Source of the DNA: Actinacidiphila glaucinigra
GTDB taxonomy: Bacteria > Actinomycetota > Actinomycetes > Streptomycetales > Streptomycetaceae
NCBI RefSeq assembly: GCF_900188405.1
Contig: NZ_FZOF01000003.1
Location: 1-64,000 of the forward strand
DNA length: 64,000 nucleotides
Reading direction: 5' to 3'
Shown here: positions 24,951 through 34,478 of the stretch, one piece after another
Layout of the letters: each line of letters starts with the position of its first letter
Position numbering within the stretch: position 1 is the stretch's first letter
Program-made: the position numbers and the translations under genes
The notes under the pieces: generated by a model
Databases searched by the model: none
The model's input: the letters and a program-made list of their open reading frames with translations, nothing else
Told to the model about the DNA's origin: nothing

Positions 24951-25979
24951 TCAGCGCCTGATCAGGCTGGAGTCGCGGACCACCAGTTCCGGCTGGAGCA
25001 CGACCCGCCGGTGCCGGTGCTCCCGGGCCTGCGGCCCGGTCTCCTCCAGCAGCATCCCGGCGGCCAGCGCGCCCATGCTCGCGGCGGGCTGCCGCACGGA
25101 GGTGAGCGGCACCGCCGCCGCGGCCGCGAACTCGATGTCGTCGTAGCCGACGATGGCCATCTCGCCGGGGACGTCCACCCCCGCCGCGTACAGCGCCTGC
25201 AGCACCCCGAGGGCGAGCAGGTCGTTGGCGCAGAACACGGCGGTCGGCCGTTCCGGGAGGCCGAGCAGCCGGTGGCCGGCGTCCCGTCCGGCCGCGACGT
25301 CCAGCCGCTCGGTGGGCAGTTCGCGCAGGGTCTCCGGCGGCAGTCCGGCCTCCTCCAGGGCCGCGAGGGCGCCCACGCGCCGGTCCCGGACCTGCTGCAG
25401 GTGCCCGGGCCCGGAGACGTACGCGATCCTCCGGTGCCCGGCGGCCGCCAGGTGGCCCACGGCCATACGGCCGCCGGCCACGTCGTCGACGGACACCGAG
25501 CACTCGGAGGTGCCCGCCGCGACCCGGTCGACGAGGACGAAGGGGATGCGGTGCCGCCGGAACGCGGCGAGGTTGCCGCCGTCGGCGTCGGCCGGCGTCA
25601 CCAGCACCCCGCGCACCCGCTGCTCCGCGAAGAGCGACAGGTACGCGGCCTCCTCCTGCGGGTTCTGCGCGCTGTTGCAGACCATCACGCCGAGCCCGGC
25701 CTCCCGGGCCGCCCGTTCCGCGCCGCGTGCCACGTCGACGAAGAACGGGTTGCCCATGTCGAGCACGAGCAGGGCCATGATCCTGCTGCGGCCCGCCCGC
25801 AACTGCCGGGCGGACTCGCTGCGTACGTACCCCAGCCGGGCGATGGCGCGCTGTACACGGACCCGGGTCGCCTCGGGGACCGCGTCCGGCCGGTTGATCA
25901 CATTGGAGACCGTGCCCACGGACACCCCCGCCTCACGGGCGACGTCCTTGATCCCCACCGTGCGGCCCTTCTCCGCCAC
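24951..25979 (-). CDS. LacI-family repressor of the rhamnose locus, 342 aa
   Basis: N-terminal LacI helix-turn-helix (IKDVAREAGVSVGTVSNVIN, about 9-28) with hinge, then a periplasmic-binding-like sugar-sensing domain (ALLVLDMGNPFFVDVARGAE to AIVGYDDIEFA). It is the last gene of the importer arm, 10 bases from the stop of the binding-protein gene. Perfect and near-perfect TGAATCGATTCA palindromes in the divergent control region 5 kb upstream are typical LacI operators, so it most likely represses both arms until rhamnose or a derivative binds. GTG 25979 is used; GTG 25958 with AAGGG 7 bases before it is a real alternative giving seven residues less. Its 3' end is duplicated downstream. Confidence 0.9.
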   Translation of the reverse strand: MAEKGRTVGIKDVAREAGVSVGTVSNVINRPDAVPEATRVRVQRAIARLGYVRSESARQLRAGRSRIMALLVLDMGNPFFVDVARGAERAAREAGLGVMVCNSAQNPQEEAAYLSLFAEQRVRGVLVTPADADGGNLAAFRRHRIPFVLVDRVAAGTSECSVSVDDVAGGRMAVGHLAAAGHRRIAYVSGPGHLQQVRDRRVGALAALEEAGLPPETLRELPTERLDVAAGRDAGHRLLGLPERPTAVFCANDLLALGVLQALYAAGVDVPGEMAIVGYDDIEFAAAAAVPLTSVRQPAASMGALAAGMLLEETGPQAREHRHRRVVLQPELVVRDSSLIRR

Positions 25980-25989
25980 GCCCGGGCTC

Positions 25990-27072
25990 TCAGAACTTGA
26001 ACTGGTCGATGTTGTCCTTGGTGAACACGGTCGGCTTGCCGAGCACCACGACGCCGTCCTTGCCGATGGTGTAGCTGCCCATGTCACCGGCCTTGAAGCT
26101 CTGGCCCTCGGCGCCGGAGATCTGGCCGGAGGCCAGGGCGACCGCGGCGTACGACGCGAGCGAGCCGAGCTTGGCCGGGTCCCACAGCTCGAAGGCGTCG
26201 ACGGTGCCGTTCTTGACGTAGGCGCGCATGTCGTTGGGCGTGCCGAGGCCGGTCAGCTTGACCTTGCCCTTGTACTTGGAGCCCGCCAGGTACTGGGCGG
26301 CCGCCTTGATGCCGACCGTGGTCGGGGAGATGATGCCCTTCAGGTTGGGGTACTGCTGGAGCAGGCCCTGGGTCTGCTGGAAGGACTGCTGGGCGTCGTC
26401 GTTGCCGTAGGCGACCTTGACCAGCTTGACGTCCTTGTACTTGGGGTCCTTGAGCTCGTCCTTCATGAAGTCGATCCAGGTGTTCTGGTTCGTGGCGGTC
26501 TGCGCCGCCGAGAGGATCGCGATCTCGCCCTTGTAGCCGATCTGCTCGGCCAGCAGCTGCACCTCGGTGCGGCCCAGGTCCTCGGAGCTGGCCTGCGAGA
26601 CGAACAGGTCGCGGCACTCGGGCTTGGTGTCCGAGTCGTAGGTGACGACCTTGATGCCGTTCTTGCGGGCCTGGTTCAGCGAGGTGCACAGCGCGCCCGG
26701 GTCCTGCGCGGAGACGGCGATCGCGTCGACCTGCTGCTGGGTCAGGGTGTTGACGTAGCTCACCTGGCCGGCGGTGTCGGTGCCGCTGCTGGTGCCGACC
26801 TCCTTGTAGGAGGAGCCCAGCGCGTCCAGGGCCTGCTTGCCGCCGCCGTCGGCGATGGTGAAGTACGGGTTGTTGACCTGCTTGGGCAGGAAGGCGACGG
26901 TCAGGCCCTTCTTGGTCGCCGCGTTGGGGTCGGCCGACGCGGTCGCCTTGGCGCCGCCGCCGCTGTCCTTGGAGGAGTTCTTGGTGGTGCCGCCGCAGGC
27001 CGTGGCGCCGAGCGCGACGGCCGCGGTCACGGCGACGACGACGGTGGCTCGACGGGTGAGGGTTCTGGACAT
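25990..27072 (-). CDS. rhaS: Rhamnose ABC transporter substrate-binding lipoprotein, 360 aa
   Basis: Signal peptide ending in a lipobox Cys (GATACGG, about residue 26), a Ser/Gly/Lys linker, then a type-I (ribose-binding-like) periplasmic binding domain: TVAFLPKQVNNPYFTIAD, AIAVSAQDPGALC, VVTYDSDTKPECRDLFVSQ. This is close to the RhaS group of rhamnose binding proteins that capture L-rhamnose at the cell surface. AAAGGATC stands 3-4 bases before the ATG at 27072. It is the fourth gene of the importer arm after ATPase and two permeases, separated from the last permease by 98 bases, longer than the other junctions, which may allow separate or higher expression. Confidence 0.93.
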   Translation of the reverse strand: MSRTLTRRATVVVAVTAAVALGATACGGTTKNSSKDSGGGAKATASADPNAATKKGLTVAFLPKQVNNPYFTIADGGGKQALDALGSSYKEVGTSSGTDTAGQVSYVNTLTQQQVDAIAVSAQDPGALCTSLNQARKNGIKVVTYDSDTKPECRDLFVSQASSEDLGRTEVQLLAEQIGYKGEIAILSAAQTATNQNTWIDFMKDELKDPKYKDVKLVKVAYGNDDAQQSFQQTQGLLQQYPNLKGIISPTTVGIKAAAQYLAGSKYKGKVKLTGLGTPNDMRAYVKNGTVDAFELWDPAKLGSLASYAAVALASGQISGAEGQSFKAGDMGSYTIGKDGVVVLGKPTVFTKDNIDQFKF

Positions 27073-27170
27073 GGTGATCCTTTCGCTGCCGGTGCGGGCG
27101 CCGGAGTGAGGACGGGAGGTGGTGCGGGGGGTTGTGGTGCCGTGTGACGTGTGCGGGGGGAGGTGGGGGT

Positions 27171-28202
27171 TCACGAGGCGGCGAGCGCGGCCGGGGCCTT
27201 GTCGGCCGACCTCCTGCGCGCCCTGGCCTGCGAGACCTGGCGGCCGATCCTCGGGGCGAGGACGGAGATCACCAGGAGCACTCCGGTGACGACGATCTGG
27301 GACTGGGCCGAGACGTTGAGCAGGCTCATGACGTTCTGGCCCGCGCCGAGCAGGAACACACCGGCGATCGCGCCGCCCAGGGTGCCCTTGCCGCCGTCGA
27401 AGTCGATGCCGCCGAGCAGGACGCCCGCGATGACGGACAGCTCGAGGCCGGTGGCGTTGTCGTAGCGGGCGCTGGCGTAGTGCAGCGCCCAGAAGACCCC
27501 GGTGAGGGAGGAGATCAGGCCGGTCGTCACGAACATCGCCAGCTTCAGCCGCCGCACGCGCACTCCCGCGAACCGGGCCGCCTCCTCCGAGGCGCCGACG
27601 GCGAACAGGGAGCGCCCGACGGGGGTCGCGTGCAGCACCAGGACGGCGATCAGCAGGAGCACGGCGAAGGGGATGGCCGCGTACGGGATGAAGGTACCGT
27701 CGATCCGGCCGGCGCCGAAGTCGAGGTACTGCTGCGGGAAGTCGGTGACGGAGTCCGCGCCCAGCACGATCTGCGCGATGCCGCGGTAGGCGGCGAGCGT
27801 GCCGATGGTGACGGCGAGCGAGGGCAGGCCGAGCCGGGTCACCAGCAGGCCGTTGACCAGGCCGCACAGGGCGCCGAGGAGCAGGCAGATCGGGATGATC
27901 GTCTCGATCGCCATGCCCCCGTTCCACAGCGCGCCCATCACGGCGCCGGACAGGCCGGCGGTCGAACCGACGGACAGGTCGATCTCACCGGAGACGACGA
28001 GCATGGTCATCGGCAGCGCGATGAGCGCGATCGGCAGGGTGTTGCCGATCAGGAAGGACACGTTCAGGGCGTTGCCGAAGTTCTCCACGAAGGAGAAGGA
28101 GCAGATCAGCAGGACGACGAGCAGGGCGCCGACCGCGGTGTCCCAGCGCACCGCGCCGCCGAGGCGGGCGAGCGGGGCGGGGGCCTTGGTGGTCTCAGGC
28201 AT
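27171..28202 (-). CDS. rhaQ: Rhamnose ABC transporter permease, 343 aa
   Basis: Branched-chain/ribose-type inner-membrane permease with eight to ten hydrophobic segments and the family stretch GEIDLSVGSTAGLSGAV and the EAA-like loop VGASEEAARFAGV. Pairs with the next permease to form the import channel for L-rhamnose. The ATG at 28202 is chosen because GAGGAG lies 8 bases upstream; a GTG at 28211 sits directly on that sequence. It overlaps the upstream permease stop (28195) by eight bases, indicating coupled translation. The Q/P naming between the two permeases is by order only. Confidence 0.9.
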   Translation of the reverse strand: MPETTKAPAPLARLGGAVRWDTAVGALLVVLLICSFSFVENFGNALNVSFLIGNTLPIALIALPMTMLVVSGEIDLSVGSTAGLSGAVMGALWNGGMAIETIIPICLLLGALCGLVNGLLVTRLGLPSLAVTIGTLAAYRGIAQIVLGADSVTDFPQQYLDFGAGRIDGTFIPYAAIPFAVLLLIAVLVLHATPVGRSLFAVGASEEAARFAGVRVRRLKLAMFVTTGLISSLTGVFWALHYASARYDNATGLELSVIAGVLLGGIDFDGGKGTLGGAIAGVFLLGAGQNVMSLLNVSAQSQIVVTGVLLVISVLAPRIGRQVSQARARRRSADKAPAALAAS

Positions 28203-29250
28203 GGTGGGCACTCCTCATCTGTGCGGCCCGCTTGCGGAGGACGCCGGCCACCCGCAGCGCCACGATCCGGTCGACGGCGATGGCGAGCAGGAGCAGGACT
28301 CCGTCGATGGCCAGCACCCACACCGAGCTGACGCCGATGGAGGGCAGGACGCTGTTGATGGAGGTCAGCAGCAGGGCGCCGAGCGCTGCGCCGTACACGG
28401 TGCCGGAGCCGCCGGTGAAGGCGACGCCGCCGACCACCACGGCGCTGACGACGGTCAGTTCGTAGCCGTTGCCGGTGCCGGAGTCGACGTTGCCGAACCG
28501 GGCGAGGTAGAGCGCGCCGGCGAGTCCGGCGAGCGCCCCGCACACGACGTACGCGGTGAGGATCCGCTTGCGGACCGGTACGCCGGCCAGCCTTGCGGCC
28601 TCGGGGCTGGAGCCCAGCGCGTACAGGTCGCGGCCGCCGCGGTAGCTGCGCAGGTAGTAGCCGGCGGCGACCAGCACCGCGAGCGTCAGCAGCGCGAGGT
28701 AGGGGATCACCGACAGGCCGTCGTGGCCGAAGTCGACGAAGCTCGCCGGCAGGTCGTTCGCGGTGATCTGGCGGGAGCCGACCCAGATGGAGTCGATGCC
28801 GCGGATGATGTAGAGCGTGCCCAGGGTCACCACGAGCGCGGGGACCTGACCGAGGCTCACCAGCAGGCCGTTCAGCAGGCCGAAGAGCACGCCGAGTCCG
28901 ACCGCGATGAGCACGGCGAGGAGCGGGTTGCCGCCGCCGTGCAGGTAGGTGCCGGCCGCGAAGGCCGAGATGCCGAGCACCGAGCCGACCGACAGGTCGA
29001 CGTTGCGGGTGATGACGACCATGGCCTGGCCGACGGCGACCAGCACGAGGATGGTGGCGTTCAGCAGGAGGTCCTTGACGCCCTGCTGGGAGAGGAACTC
29101 GCTGTTGTAGATCTGCGTCGCGGCCAGCATGACAAGGAGCACGGCGAGCACGGCGAGCGCCCGCAGTTTCAGCACCCGGTCCAGGAAGCGGCGGGACGCG
29201 GTCGGTTCGTCCGCGGCGATCTGCTGCGGGGTGTCGGCGGTCACGGTCAC
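28195..29250 (-). CDS. rhaP: Rhamnose ABC transporter permease, 351 aa
   Basis: Second ribose-type permease with the stretch [17 protein letters not shown] near residue 85 and the cytoplasmic loop [16 protein letters not shown] near 220, separated by multiple hydrophobic helices. The GTG start at 29250 overlaps the ATPase TGA (GTGA) and has GAGGAGG five bases upstream, so the start is well fixed. Together with the downstream permease it forms the membrane part of the rhamnose importer. Confidence 0.9.
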   Translation of the reverse strand: MTVTADTPQQIAADEPTASRRFLDRVLKLRALAVLAVLLVMLAATQIYNSEFLSQQGVKDLLLNATILVLVAVGQAMVVITRNVDLSVGSVLGISAFAAGTYLHGGGNPLLAVLIAVGLGVLFGLLNGLLVSLGQVPALVVTLGTLYIIRGIDSIWVGSRQITANDLPASFVDFGHDGLSVIPYLALLTLAVLVAAGYYLRSYRGGRDLYALGSSPEAARLAGVPVRKRILTAYVVCGALAGLAGALYLARFGNVDSGTGNGYELTVVSAVVVGGVAFTGGSGTVYGAALGALLLTSINSVLPSIGVSSVWVLAIDGVLLLLAIAVDRIVALRVAGVLRKRAAQMRSAHHA

Positions 29251-30767
29251 GCCGCCCTCCTCACGCGGCCGGTCGCCGCCGCCATCACGGATTCCTCGGT
29301 CGCCTCCGACCGGGGGATCTCGGCCGTCAGTCGTCCCTCGTGCATCACCAGGACGCGGTCCGCCATGCCGAGGATCTCCGGCAGGTCGGAGGAGATCATC
29401 AGTACGGCCACGCCCTCGGACGCGAGCCGCGACAGCAGCCGGTGCACCTCGGCCTTGGTGCCGACGTCGATGCCGCGCGTGGGCTCGTCGACGATCAGCA
29501 CCCCGGGCGCCGTGGCGAGCCACTTGGCGAGGACGACCTTCTGCTGGTTGCCGCCCGAGAGGGTGCCGACGACGTCGGCCAGCCGGGCGTACTTCACCTG
29601 GAGCCGCACGGCCCAGTCCAGGGCGCGGCTGCGCTCGGCGCCACGGCTCATCAGGCCGCCCTTGGTGGTGGCGGCGAAGCCGGTCAGGCCGATGTTGCGC
29701 TCGATGGACATGTCCATCACCAGGCCCTGGGCCCGGCGGTCCTCGGGGACCAGCGCGATCCCCGCGGCCATGGCCAGGCTGGGCGCGCCGCCGCGCAGCG
29801 GCTTGCCGTCGACGACGACCTCGCCGGCGTCCCGGCGGTCCACGCCGAAGACGGCCCGGGCGACCTCGCTGCGCCCGGCGCCGACGAGGCCGGCCAGGCC
29901 CACGATCTCGCCGCGGCGCACCTCGAAGGAGACGTCGGTGAAGACGCCTTCGCGGGTGAGCCGGCGCACGCTGAGGGCGACCTCGCCGATCTCGGCGTCC
30001 TGCTTGGGGTAGAGCTCGTCCAGGTCGCGGCCGACCATGCGGCGCACCAGGTCGTCCTCGGTGAGCCCGTCGAGGGGCTCGCTGGCGATCCACGCGCCGT
30101 CCCGCAGGGTGGTGACCCGCTGGCAGAGGGCGAAGATCTCCTCGAGGCGGTGGGAGATGAAGAGCACCGCGGCGCCCTGCTCGCGCAGGGACTTGACGAC
30201 GCCGAAGAGCCGGGCGACCTCGCTGCCGGTGAGCGCGGCGGTCGGCTCGTCCATGATCAGGACGCGGGCGTCGAAGGAGAGCGCCTTGGCGATCTCCACC
30301 AACTGCTGGTCGGCGATGGACAGTCCGCGGGCCGGCTGCTCCGGGTCGAGGTCCACGCCGAGGCGGCGGAAGAGCTCGGCCGCGGCCTCGCGCACGGCCT
30401 TGTGGTCGACCCTGCCGAGCGAACGGCGCGGCTGCCGGCCGACGAAGATGTTCTCGGCCACCGACAGGTCGGGGAAGAGCGTGGGCTCCTGGTAGATGAC
30501 GGCGACCCCCGCGTCACGGGCGTCCCCCGGGCCGTGGAACTCCACGGGCCGGCCGTCGAGCAGCACCGTGCCGGTGTCCGGGCGGTGCACACCCGCGAGG
30601 GTCTTGATCAGTGTCGACTTGCCGGCGCCGTTCTCGCCCGCCAGGGCATGGGCCTCGCCGGCGTGGAGCCGGAGCGATACACCGCGCAGAGCGCGAACGG
30701 CACCGAAGGACTTGCTCACCCCCTCGAGCGCGAGCACCGGAGTGGTCTCCGGTTCGGGGTGCGTCAT
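29247..30767 (-). CDS. rhaT: Rhamnose ABC transporter duplicated ATPase, 506 aa
   Basis: Sugar-type ATPase with two nucleotide-binding halves. The N-terminal half has Walker [10 protein letters not shown], signature [15 protein letters not shown] and Walker [13 protein letters not shown]. The C-terminal half has [11 protein letters not shown] in place of a full Walker A, signature [15 protein letters not shown] and Walker [13 protein letters not shown]; degeneration of the second Walker A is normal in this family. It powers the two permeases encoded downstream. GGAGGG stands four bases before the ATG at 30767. It is the first gene of the importer arm; the palindrome TGAAATGTTTCA lies 16 bases upstream of its start codon. 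Confidence 0.94.
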   Translation of the reverse strand: MTHPEPETTPVLALEGVSKSFGAVRALRGVSLRLHAGEAHALAGENGAGKSTLIKTLAGVHRPDTGTVLLDGRPVEFHGPGDARDAGVAVIYQEPTLFPDLSVAENIFVGRQPRRSLGRVDHKAVREAAAELFRRLGVDLDPEQPARGLSIADQQLVEIAKALSFDARVLIMDEPTAALTGSEVARLFGVVKSLREQGAAVLFISHRLEEIFALCQRVTTLRDGAWIASEPLDGLTEDDLVRRMVGRDLDELYPKQDAEIGEVALSVRRLTREGVFTDVSFEVRRGEIVGLAGLVGAGRSEVARAVFGVDRRDAGEVVVDGKPLRGGAPSLAMAAGIALVPEDRRAQGLVMDMSIERNIGLTGFAATTKGGLMSRGAERSRALDWAVRLQVKYARLADVVGTLSGGNQQKVVLAKWLATAPGVLIVDEPTRGIDVGTKAEVHRLLSRLASEGVAVLMISSDLPEILGMADRVLVMHEGRLTAEIPRSEATEESVMAAATGRVRRAA

Positions 30768-30782
30768 TGCGCCCTCCTGCTA

Positions 30783-30794
30783 TGAAATGTTTCA
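30783..30794. promoter_or_regulatory. LacI-type operator near the importer-arm start
   Basis: TGAAAtgTTTCA is a 5-2-5 inverted repeat 16 bases upstream of the ATPase ATG. It lies where a repressor would block transcription or early elongation into the importer arm. It resembles, without matching fully, the TGAATCGATTCA site on the other side. Confidence 0.55.
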
Positions 30795-30939
30795 ACGGAG
30801 TTGCCGGGAAGCTAGCCCCGCCCCGCGAAGGCGTCAAGAGCTGCCGCCTCCCCCTCCTGACCTGCACCCTCGCGAAACTCGCAGGTAACAGCCCTGACAA
30901 CACCGCACGAACAGCAACAACGCGCTTCCGTAGGGCGGA

Positions 30940-31059
30940 TGACACGATTCAATAACGGGGATCCGGACCGGCAGACCCCTTGACGACCAGCGGTGGACGT
31001 GGATAGCTTCACAGCCGAATGAATCGATTCACTGGAAGCCGGTTCACTGAGCCGATTCA
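30940..31059. promoter_or_regulatory. Cluster of LacI-type operators for the catabolic arm
   Basis: TGAATCGATTCA (31020-31031) is a perfect 12-bp palindrome with the central CG typical of LacI operators. TGACACGATTCA (30940-30951) and TGAGCCGATTCA (31048-31059) each match it at 10 of 12 positions and keep the CGATTCA half. The perfect site is 48 bases before the isomerase start; the three sites would let the repressor cover the whole promoter. Confidence 0.65.
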
Positions 31060-31079
31060 CCGAGCCATCCGAGGTGGAC

Positions 31080-32246
31080 ATGCCTGACATCGCAGCCGTC
31101 AAGGCCGCACTCACAGCCCAGCGGATCGAGACGCCGTCCTGGGGTTACGGCAATTCCGGCACCCGTTTCAAGGTCTTCGCCCAGGCCGGGGTGCCCCGTG
31201 ACCCGTACGAGAAGCTCGACGACGCGGCCAAGGTGCACGAGTTCACCGGCGTCGCCCCCAAGGTGGCCCTGCACATCCCCTGGGACCGGGTGGACGACTA
31301 CACCGCGCTCGGCGCCCACGCCAAGGAGCGCGGCCTGGAGCTCGGCGCGATCAACTCCAACGTCTTCCAGGACGACGACTACAAGCTCGGCAGCGTCTGC
31401 CACCCCGACCCGCGGGTCCGCCGCAAGGCCACGGACCACCTGCTGGAGTGCGTCGACATCATGGACGCCACCGGTTCGAGCGACCTCAAGCTCTGGTTCT
31501 CCGACGGCACCAACTACCCCGGCCAGGACGACATCGTGGGCCGTCAGGAGCGTCTCGCCGAGGCCCTGGCCGAGGTCTACGAGCGTCTCGGCGACGACCA
31601 GCGGATGCTGCTGGAGTACAAGCTCTTCGAGCCGGCGTTCTACACCACCGACGTCCCGGACTGGGGCACCGCCTACGCCCACTGCCTCAAGCTCGGCCCC
31701 AAGGCGCAGGTCGTCGTCGACACCGGCCACCACGCGCCAGGCACCAACATCGAGTTCATCGTCGCCTTCCTGCTGAGCCAGGGGAAGCTCGGCGGGTTCG
31801 ACTTCAACTCCCGCTTCTACGCCGACGACGACCTGATGGTCGGCGCCGCCGACCCCTTCCAGCTCTTCCGGATCCTGCACGAGGTCGCCAAGAACCGCGG
31901 CCTCGAGGCGGAGACCGGCGTGGCCTTCATGCTCGACCAGTGCCACAACATCGAGGCCAAGATCCCCGCGGTCATCCGCTCGGTGATGAACGTCCAGGAG
32001 GCCACCGCCAAGGCACTCCTGGTGGACCTCGACGCCCTCGGCGAGGCGCAGCGCTCCGGTGACGTCCTCGCCGCCAACGCCGCCCTGATGGACGCGTACA
32101 ACACCGACGTGCGCCCGCTGCTGCGAGAGGTGCGCGAGGAGCGGGGCCTGGCCCCCGACCCCGTCGCCGCCTACCGCGCCTCCGGCTGGCAGGAGCACAT
32201 CGTCGCCGACCGCGTCGGCGGCACCCAGGCCGGCTGGGGCGCGTAG
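31080..32246 (+). CDS. rhaI: L-rhamnose isomerase, 388 aa
   Basis: Xylose-isomerase-like TIM-barrel enzyme converting L-rhamnose to L-rhamnulose. Matches the RhaI group found in rhizobia and actinobacteria (ETPSWGYGNSGTRFKVF, LKLWFSDGTNYPGQDD, EYKLFEPAFYTTDVPDWG, VVDTGHHAPGTNIEF), where the Glu, Asp and His residues in these stretches bind the metal ions. GAGG lies five bases before the ATG at 31080; a GTG two codons earlier falls inside that sequence. First gene of the catabolic arm, under the cluster of LacI-type operators. Confidence 0.94.
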   Translation: MPDIAAVKAALTAQRIETPSWGYGNSGTRFKVFAQAGVPRDPYEKLDDAAKVHEFTGVAPKVALHIPWDRVDDYTALGAHAKERGLELGAINSNVFQDDDYKLGSVCHPDPRVRRKATDHLLECVDIMDATGSSDLKLWFSDGTNYPGQDDIVGRQERLAEALAEVYERLGDDQRMLLEYKLFEPAFYTTDVPDWGTAYAHCLKLGPKAQVVVDTGHHAPGTNIEFIVAFLLSQGKLGGFDFNSRFYADDDLMVGAADPFQLFRILHEVAKNRGLEAETGVAFMLDQCHNIEAKIPAVIRSVMNVQEATAKALLVDLDALGEAQRSGDVLAANAALMDAYNTDVRPLLREVREERGLAPDPVAAYRASGWQEHIVADRVGGTQAGWGA

Positions 32247-32295
32247 GCACCGCCGTCCCGCTCCTCCTCGTTCCTCCCCTCCCGAAGGACACCCC

Positions 32296-34341
32296 ATGGC
32301 ACCCGCCACCCATCCGGAAGTCGCCGCACTGCTGGAGCGCGCCCACCGCCTGGGCGCCGACCCGCGCAACACCAACTACGCCGGGGGCAACGCCTCCGCC
32401 AAGGCCACCGCCACCGACCCCGTCACCGGCGGCGCCGTGGACCTGATGTGGGTCAAGGGCTCGGGCGGTGACCTGGGCACGCTCACCGAGGCCGGCCTCG
32501 CCGTGCTGCGCCTGGACCGGCTGCGCGCCCTGACCGCCGTCTATCCGGGCCCCGAGCGCGAGGACGAGATGGTCGCGGCGTTCGACTACTGCCTGCACGG
32601 CAAGGGCGGCGCCGCCCCGTCCATCGACACGGCCATGCACGGGCTCGTCGACGCCGCCCACGTCGACCATCTGCACCCCGACTCGGGCATCGCGCTGGCC
32701 TGCGCCGCGGACGGCGAGAAGCTCACCCAGGAGTGCTTCGGCGACAAGGTCGCCTGGGTCCCGTGGCGCCGTCCCGGCTTCCAGCTGGGCCTCGACATCG
32801 CCGCCATCAAAGAGGCCAACCCGCAGGCCGTCGGGGTGATCCTGGGCGGTCACGGCATCACCGCCTGGGGCGAGACCTCCGAGGAGTGCGAGCGCAACGC
32901 CCTGTGGATCATCCGCACCGCCGAGGAGTTCCTGGAGCGCCAGGGCAGGCAGGACCCGTTCGGCGCGCCGCTGGCCGGCTGGGAGCCGCTGCCGGAGGCC
33001 GAGCGCCGGGCCCGGGCCGCCGCCCTCGCCCCGGTCCTGCGGGCGATCTCCTCCCAGGACCGTCCTCAGGTCGGCCACTTCACCGACTCCGCGCCCGTCC
33101 TGGACTTCCTCGCGCACGCCGAGCACCCCCGGCTGGCCGCGCTCGGCACCTCCTGCCCGGACCACTTCCTGCGCACCAAGGTCCGCCCGCTCGTCCTCGA
33201 CCTGCCCCCGACGGCGCCGCTCGAGGACGCGGTGGCCCGCCTGGAGGAGCTGCACGCCGCCTACCGCGCCGACTACCAGGCCTACTACGACCGGCACGCC
33301 ACCGAGGACTCCCCCGCCATCCGCGGCGCGGACCCGGCGATCGTCCTCGTTCCCGGCGTCGGCATGTTCAGCTACGGCAAGGACAAGCAGACCGCGCGCG
33401 TCGCGGGCGAGTTCTACGTCAACGCGATCAACGTGATGCGCGGCGCCGAGGCCGTCTCCGCCTACGCCCCGATCAACGAGGCGGAGAAGTTCCGCATCGA
33501 GTACTGGGCGCTGGAGGAGGCCAAGCTCCAGCGGATGCCGAAGCCCAAGCCGCTGGCCACCCGCATCGCCCTGGTCACCGGGGCCGGTTCGGGCATCGGC
33601 AAGGCCATCGCGCACCGCCTCGTGGCGGAGGGCGCCTGCGTGGTCGTCGCCGACCTGAACGAGGAGAACGCCCGGGCCGTCGCCGAGGAGCTGGGCGGCC
33701 CGGACCGCGCGGTCGCGGTCACCGTGGACGTCACCGGCGAGGAGGCCATCCGCGCCGCCTTCGACGAGGCCCTGCTGGCCTTCGGCGGCGTGGACCTGGT
33801 GGTCAACAACGCGGGCATCTCCATCTCCAAGCCGCTGCTGGAGACCACCGCACGCGACTGGGACCTCCAGCACGACATCATGGCCCGCGGCTCCTTCCTC
33901 GTCTCCCGCGAGGCGGCCCGCGTGCTCATCGCGCAGAAGCTCGGCGGTGACATCGTCTACATCGCCTCCAAGAACGCGGTCTTCGCCGGCCCGAACAACA
34001 TCGCCTACTCCGCCACCAAGGCCGACCAGGCGCACCAGGTCCGGCTGCTGGCGGCCGAACTCGGCGAGCACGGCATCCGCGTCAACGGCGTCAACCCCGA
34101 CGGGGTCGTCCGCGGCTCGGGCATCTTCTCCTCGGGCTGGGGCGCGCAGCGCGCCGCGACGTACGGGGTGCCGGAGGAGAAGCTCGGCGAGTTCTACGCC
34201 CAGCGCACCATCCTCAAGCGCGAGGTGCTCCCCGAGCACGTCGCCAACGCGGTGTTCGCCCTGACCGGCGGCGAACTGACGCACACCACGGGTCTGCACG
34301 TCCCTGTCGACGCCGGCGTGGCCGCGGCGTTCCTGCGCTGA
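32296..34341 (+). CDS. rhaD: Bifunctional rhamnulose-1-phosphate aldolase / short-chain (lactaldehyde) dehydrogenase, 681 aa
   Basis: Two enzymes in one chain. Residues about 1-400 are a class II aldolase with metal-binding His residues in AAHVDHLHPDSG and GGHGITAWG; it splits L-rhamnulose 1-phosphate to dihydroxyacetone phosphate and L-lactaldehyde. Residues about 420-681 are a short-chain dehydrogenase with glycine motif VTGAGSGIGKA and catalytic Tyr-x3-Lys (AYSATK), expected to oxidise the lactaldehyde. The fusion is known in rhizobial RhaD and Bacillus RhaEW. AAGGA precedes the ATG. It lies 49 bases after the isomerase gene and is followed by a strong hairpin before the kinase. Confidence 0.93.
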   Translation: MAPATHPEVAALLERAHRLGADPRNTNYAGGNASAKATATDPVTGGAVDLMWVKGSGGDLGTLTEAGLAVLRLDRLRALTAVYPGPEREDEMVAAFDYCLHGKGGAAPSIDTAMHGLVDAAHVDHLHPDSGIALACAADGEKLTQECFGDKVAWVPWRRPGFQLGLDIAAIKEANPQAVGVILGGHGITAWGETSEECERNALWIIRTAEEFLERQGRQDPFGAPLAGWEPLPEAERRARAAALAPVLRAISSQDRPQVGHFTDSAPVLDFLAHAEHPRLAALGTSCPDHFLRTKVRPLVLDLPPTAPLEDAVARLEELHAAYRADYQAYYDRHATEDSPAIRGADPAIVLVPGVGMFSYGKDKQTARVAGEFYVNAINVMRGAEAVSAYAPINEAEKFRIEYWALEEAKLQRMPKPKPLATRIALVTGAGSGIGKAIAHRLVAEGACVVVADLNEENARAVAEELGGPDRAVAVTVDVTGEEAIRAAFDEALLAFGGVDLVVNNAGISISKPLLETTARDWDLQHDIMARGSFLVSREAARVLIAQKLGGDIVYIASKNAVFAGPNNIAYSATKADQAHQVRLLAAELGEHGIRVNGVNPDGVVRGSGIFSSGWGAQRAATYGVPEEKLGEFYAQRTILKREVLPEHVANAVFALTGGELTHTTGLHVPVDAGVAAAFLR

Positions 34342-34356
34342 CACCGGCCGCACCGC

Positions 34357-34386
34357 GCGGGGGAGCCGGCCGGCCGGCTCCCCCGC
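34357..34386 (+). terminator. Strong hairpin between aldolase/dehydrogenase and kinase genes
   Basis: GCGGGGGAGCCGG (34357-34369) pairs perfectly with CCGGCTCCCCCGC (34374-34386) around a CCGG loop, a 13-bp stem 16 bases after the stop codon. It may end or attenuate the message before the kinase gene. Confidence 0.6.
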
Positions 34387-34478
34387 ACCCGTACCACCCA
34401 CCGACCCCCCGCGGCGGCCGCGCCGCACCGACCGCACCCGTCGCTCCGACCCGAACGACCAGAACACGAGGGGCCCAC

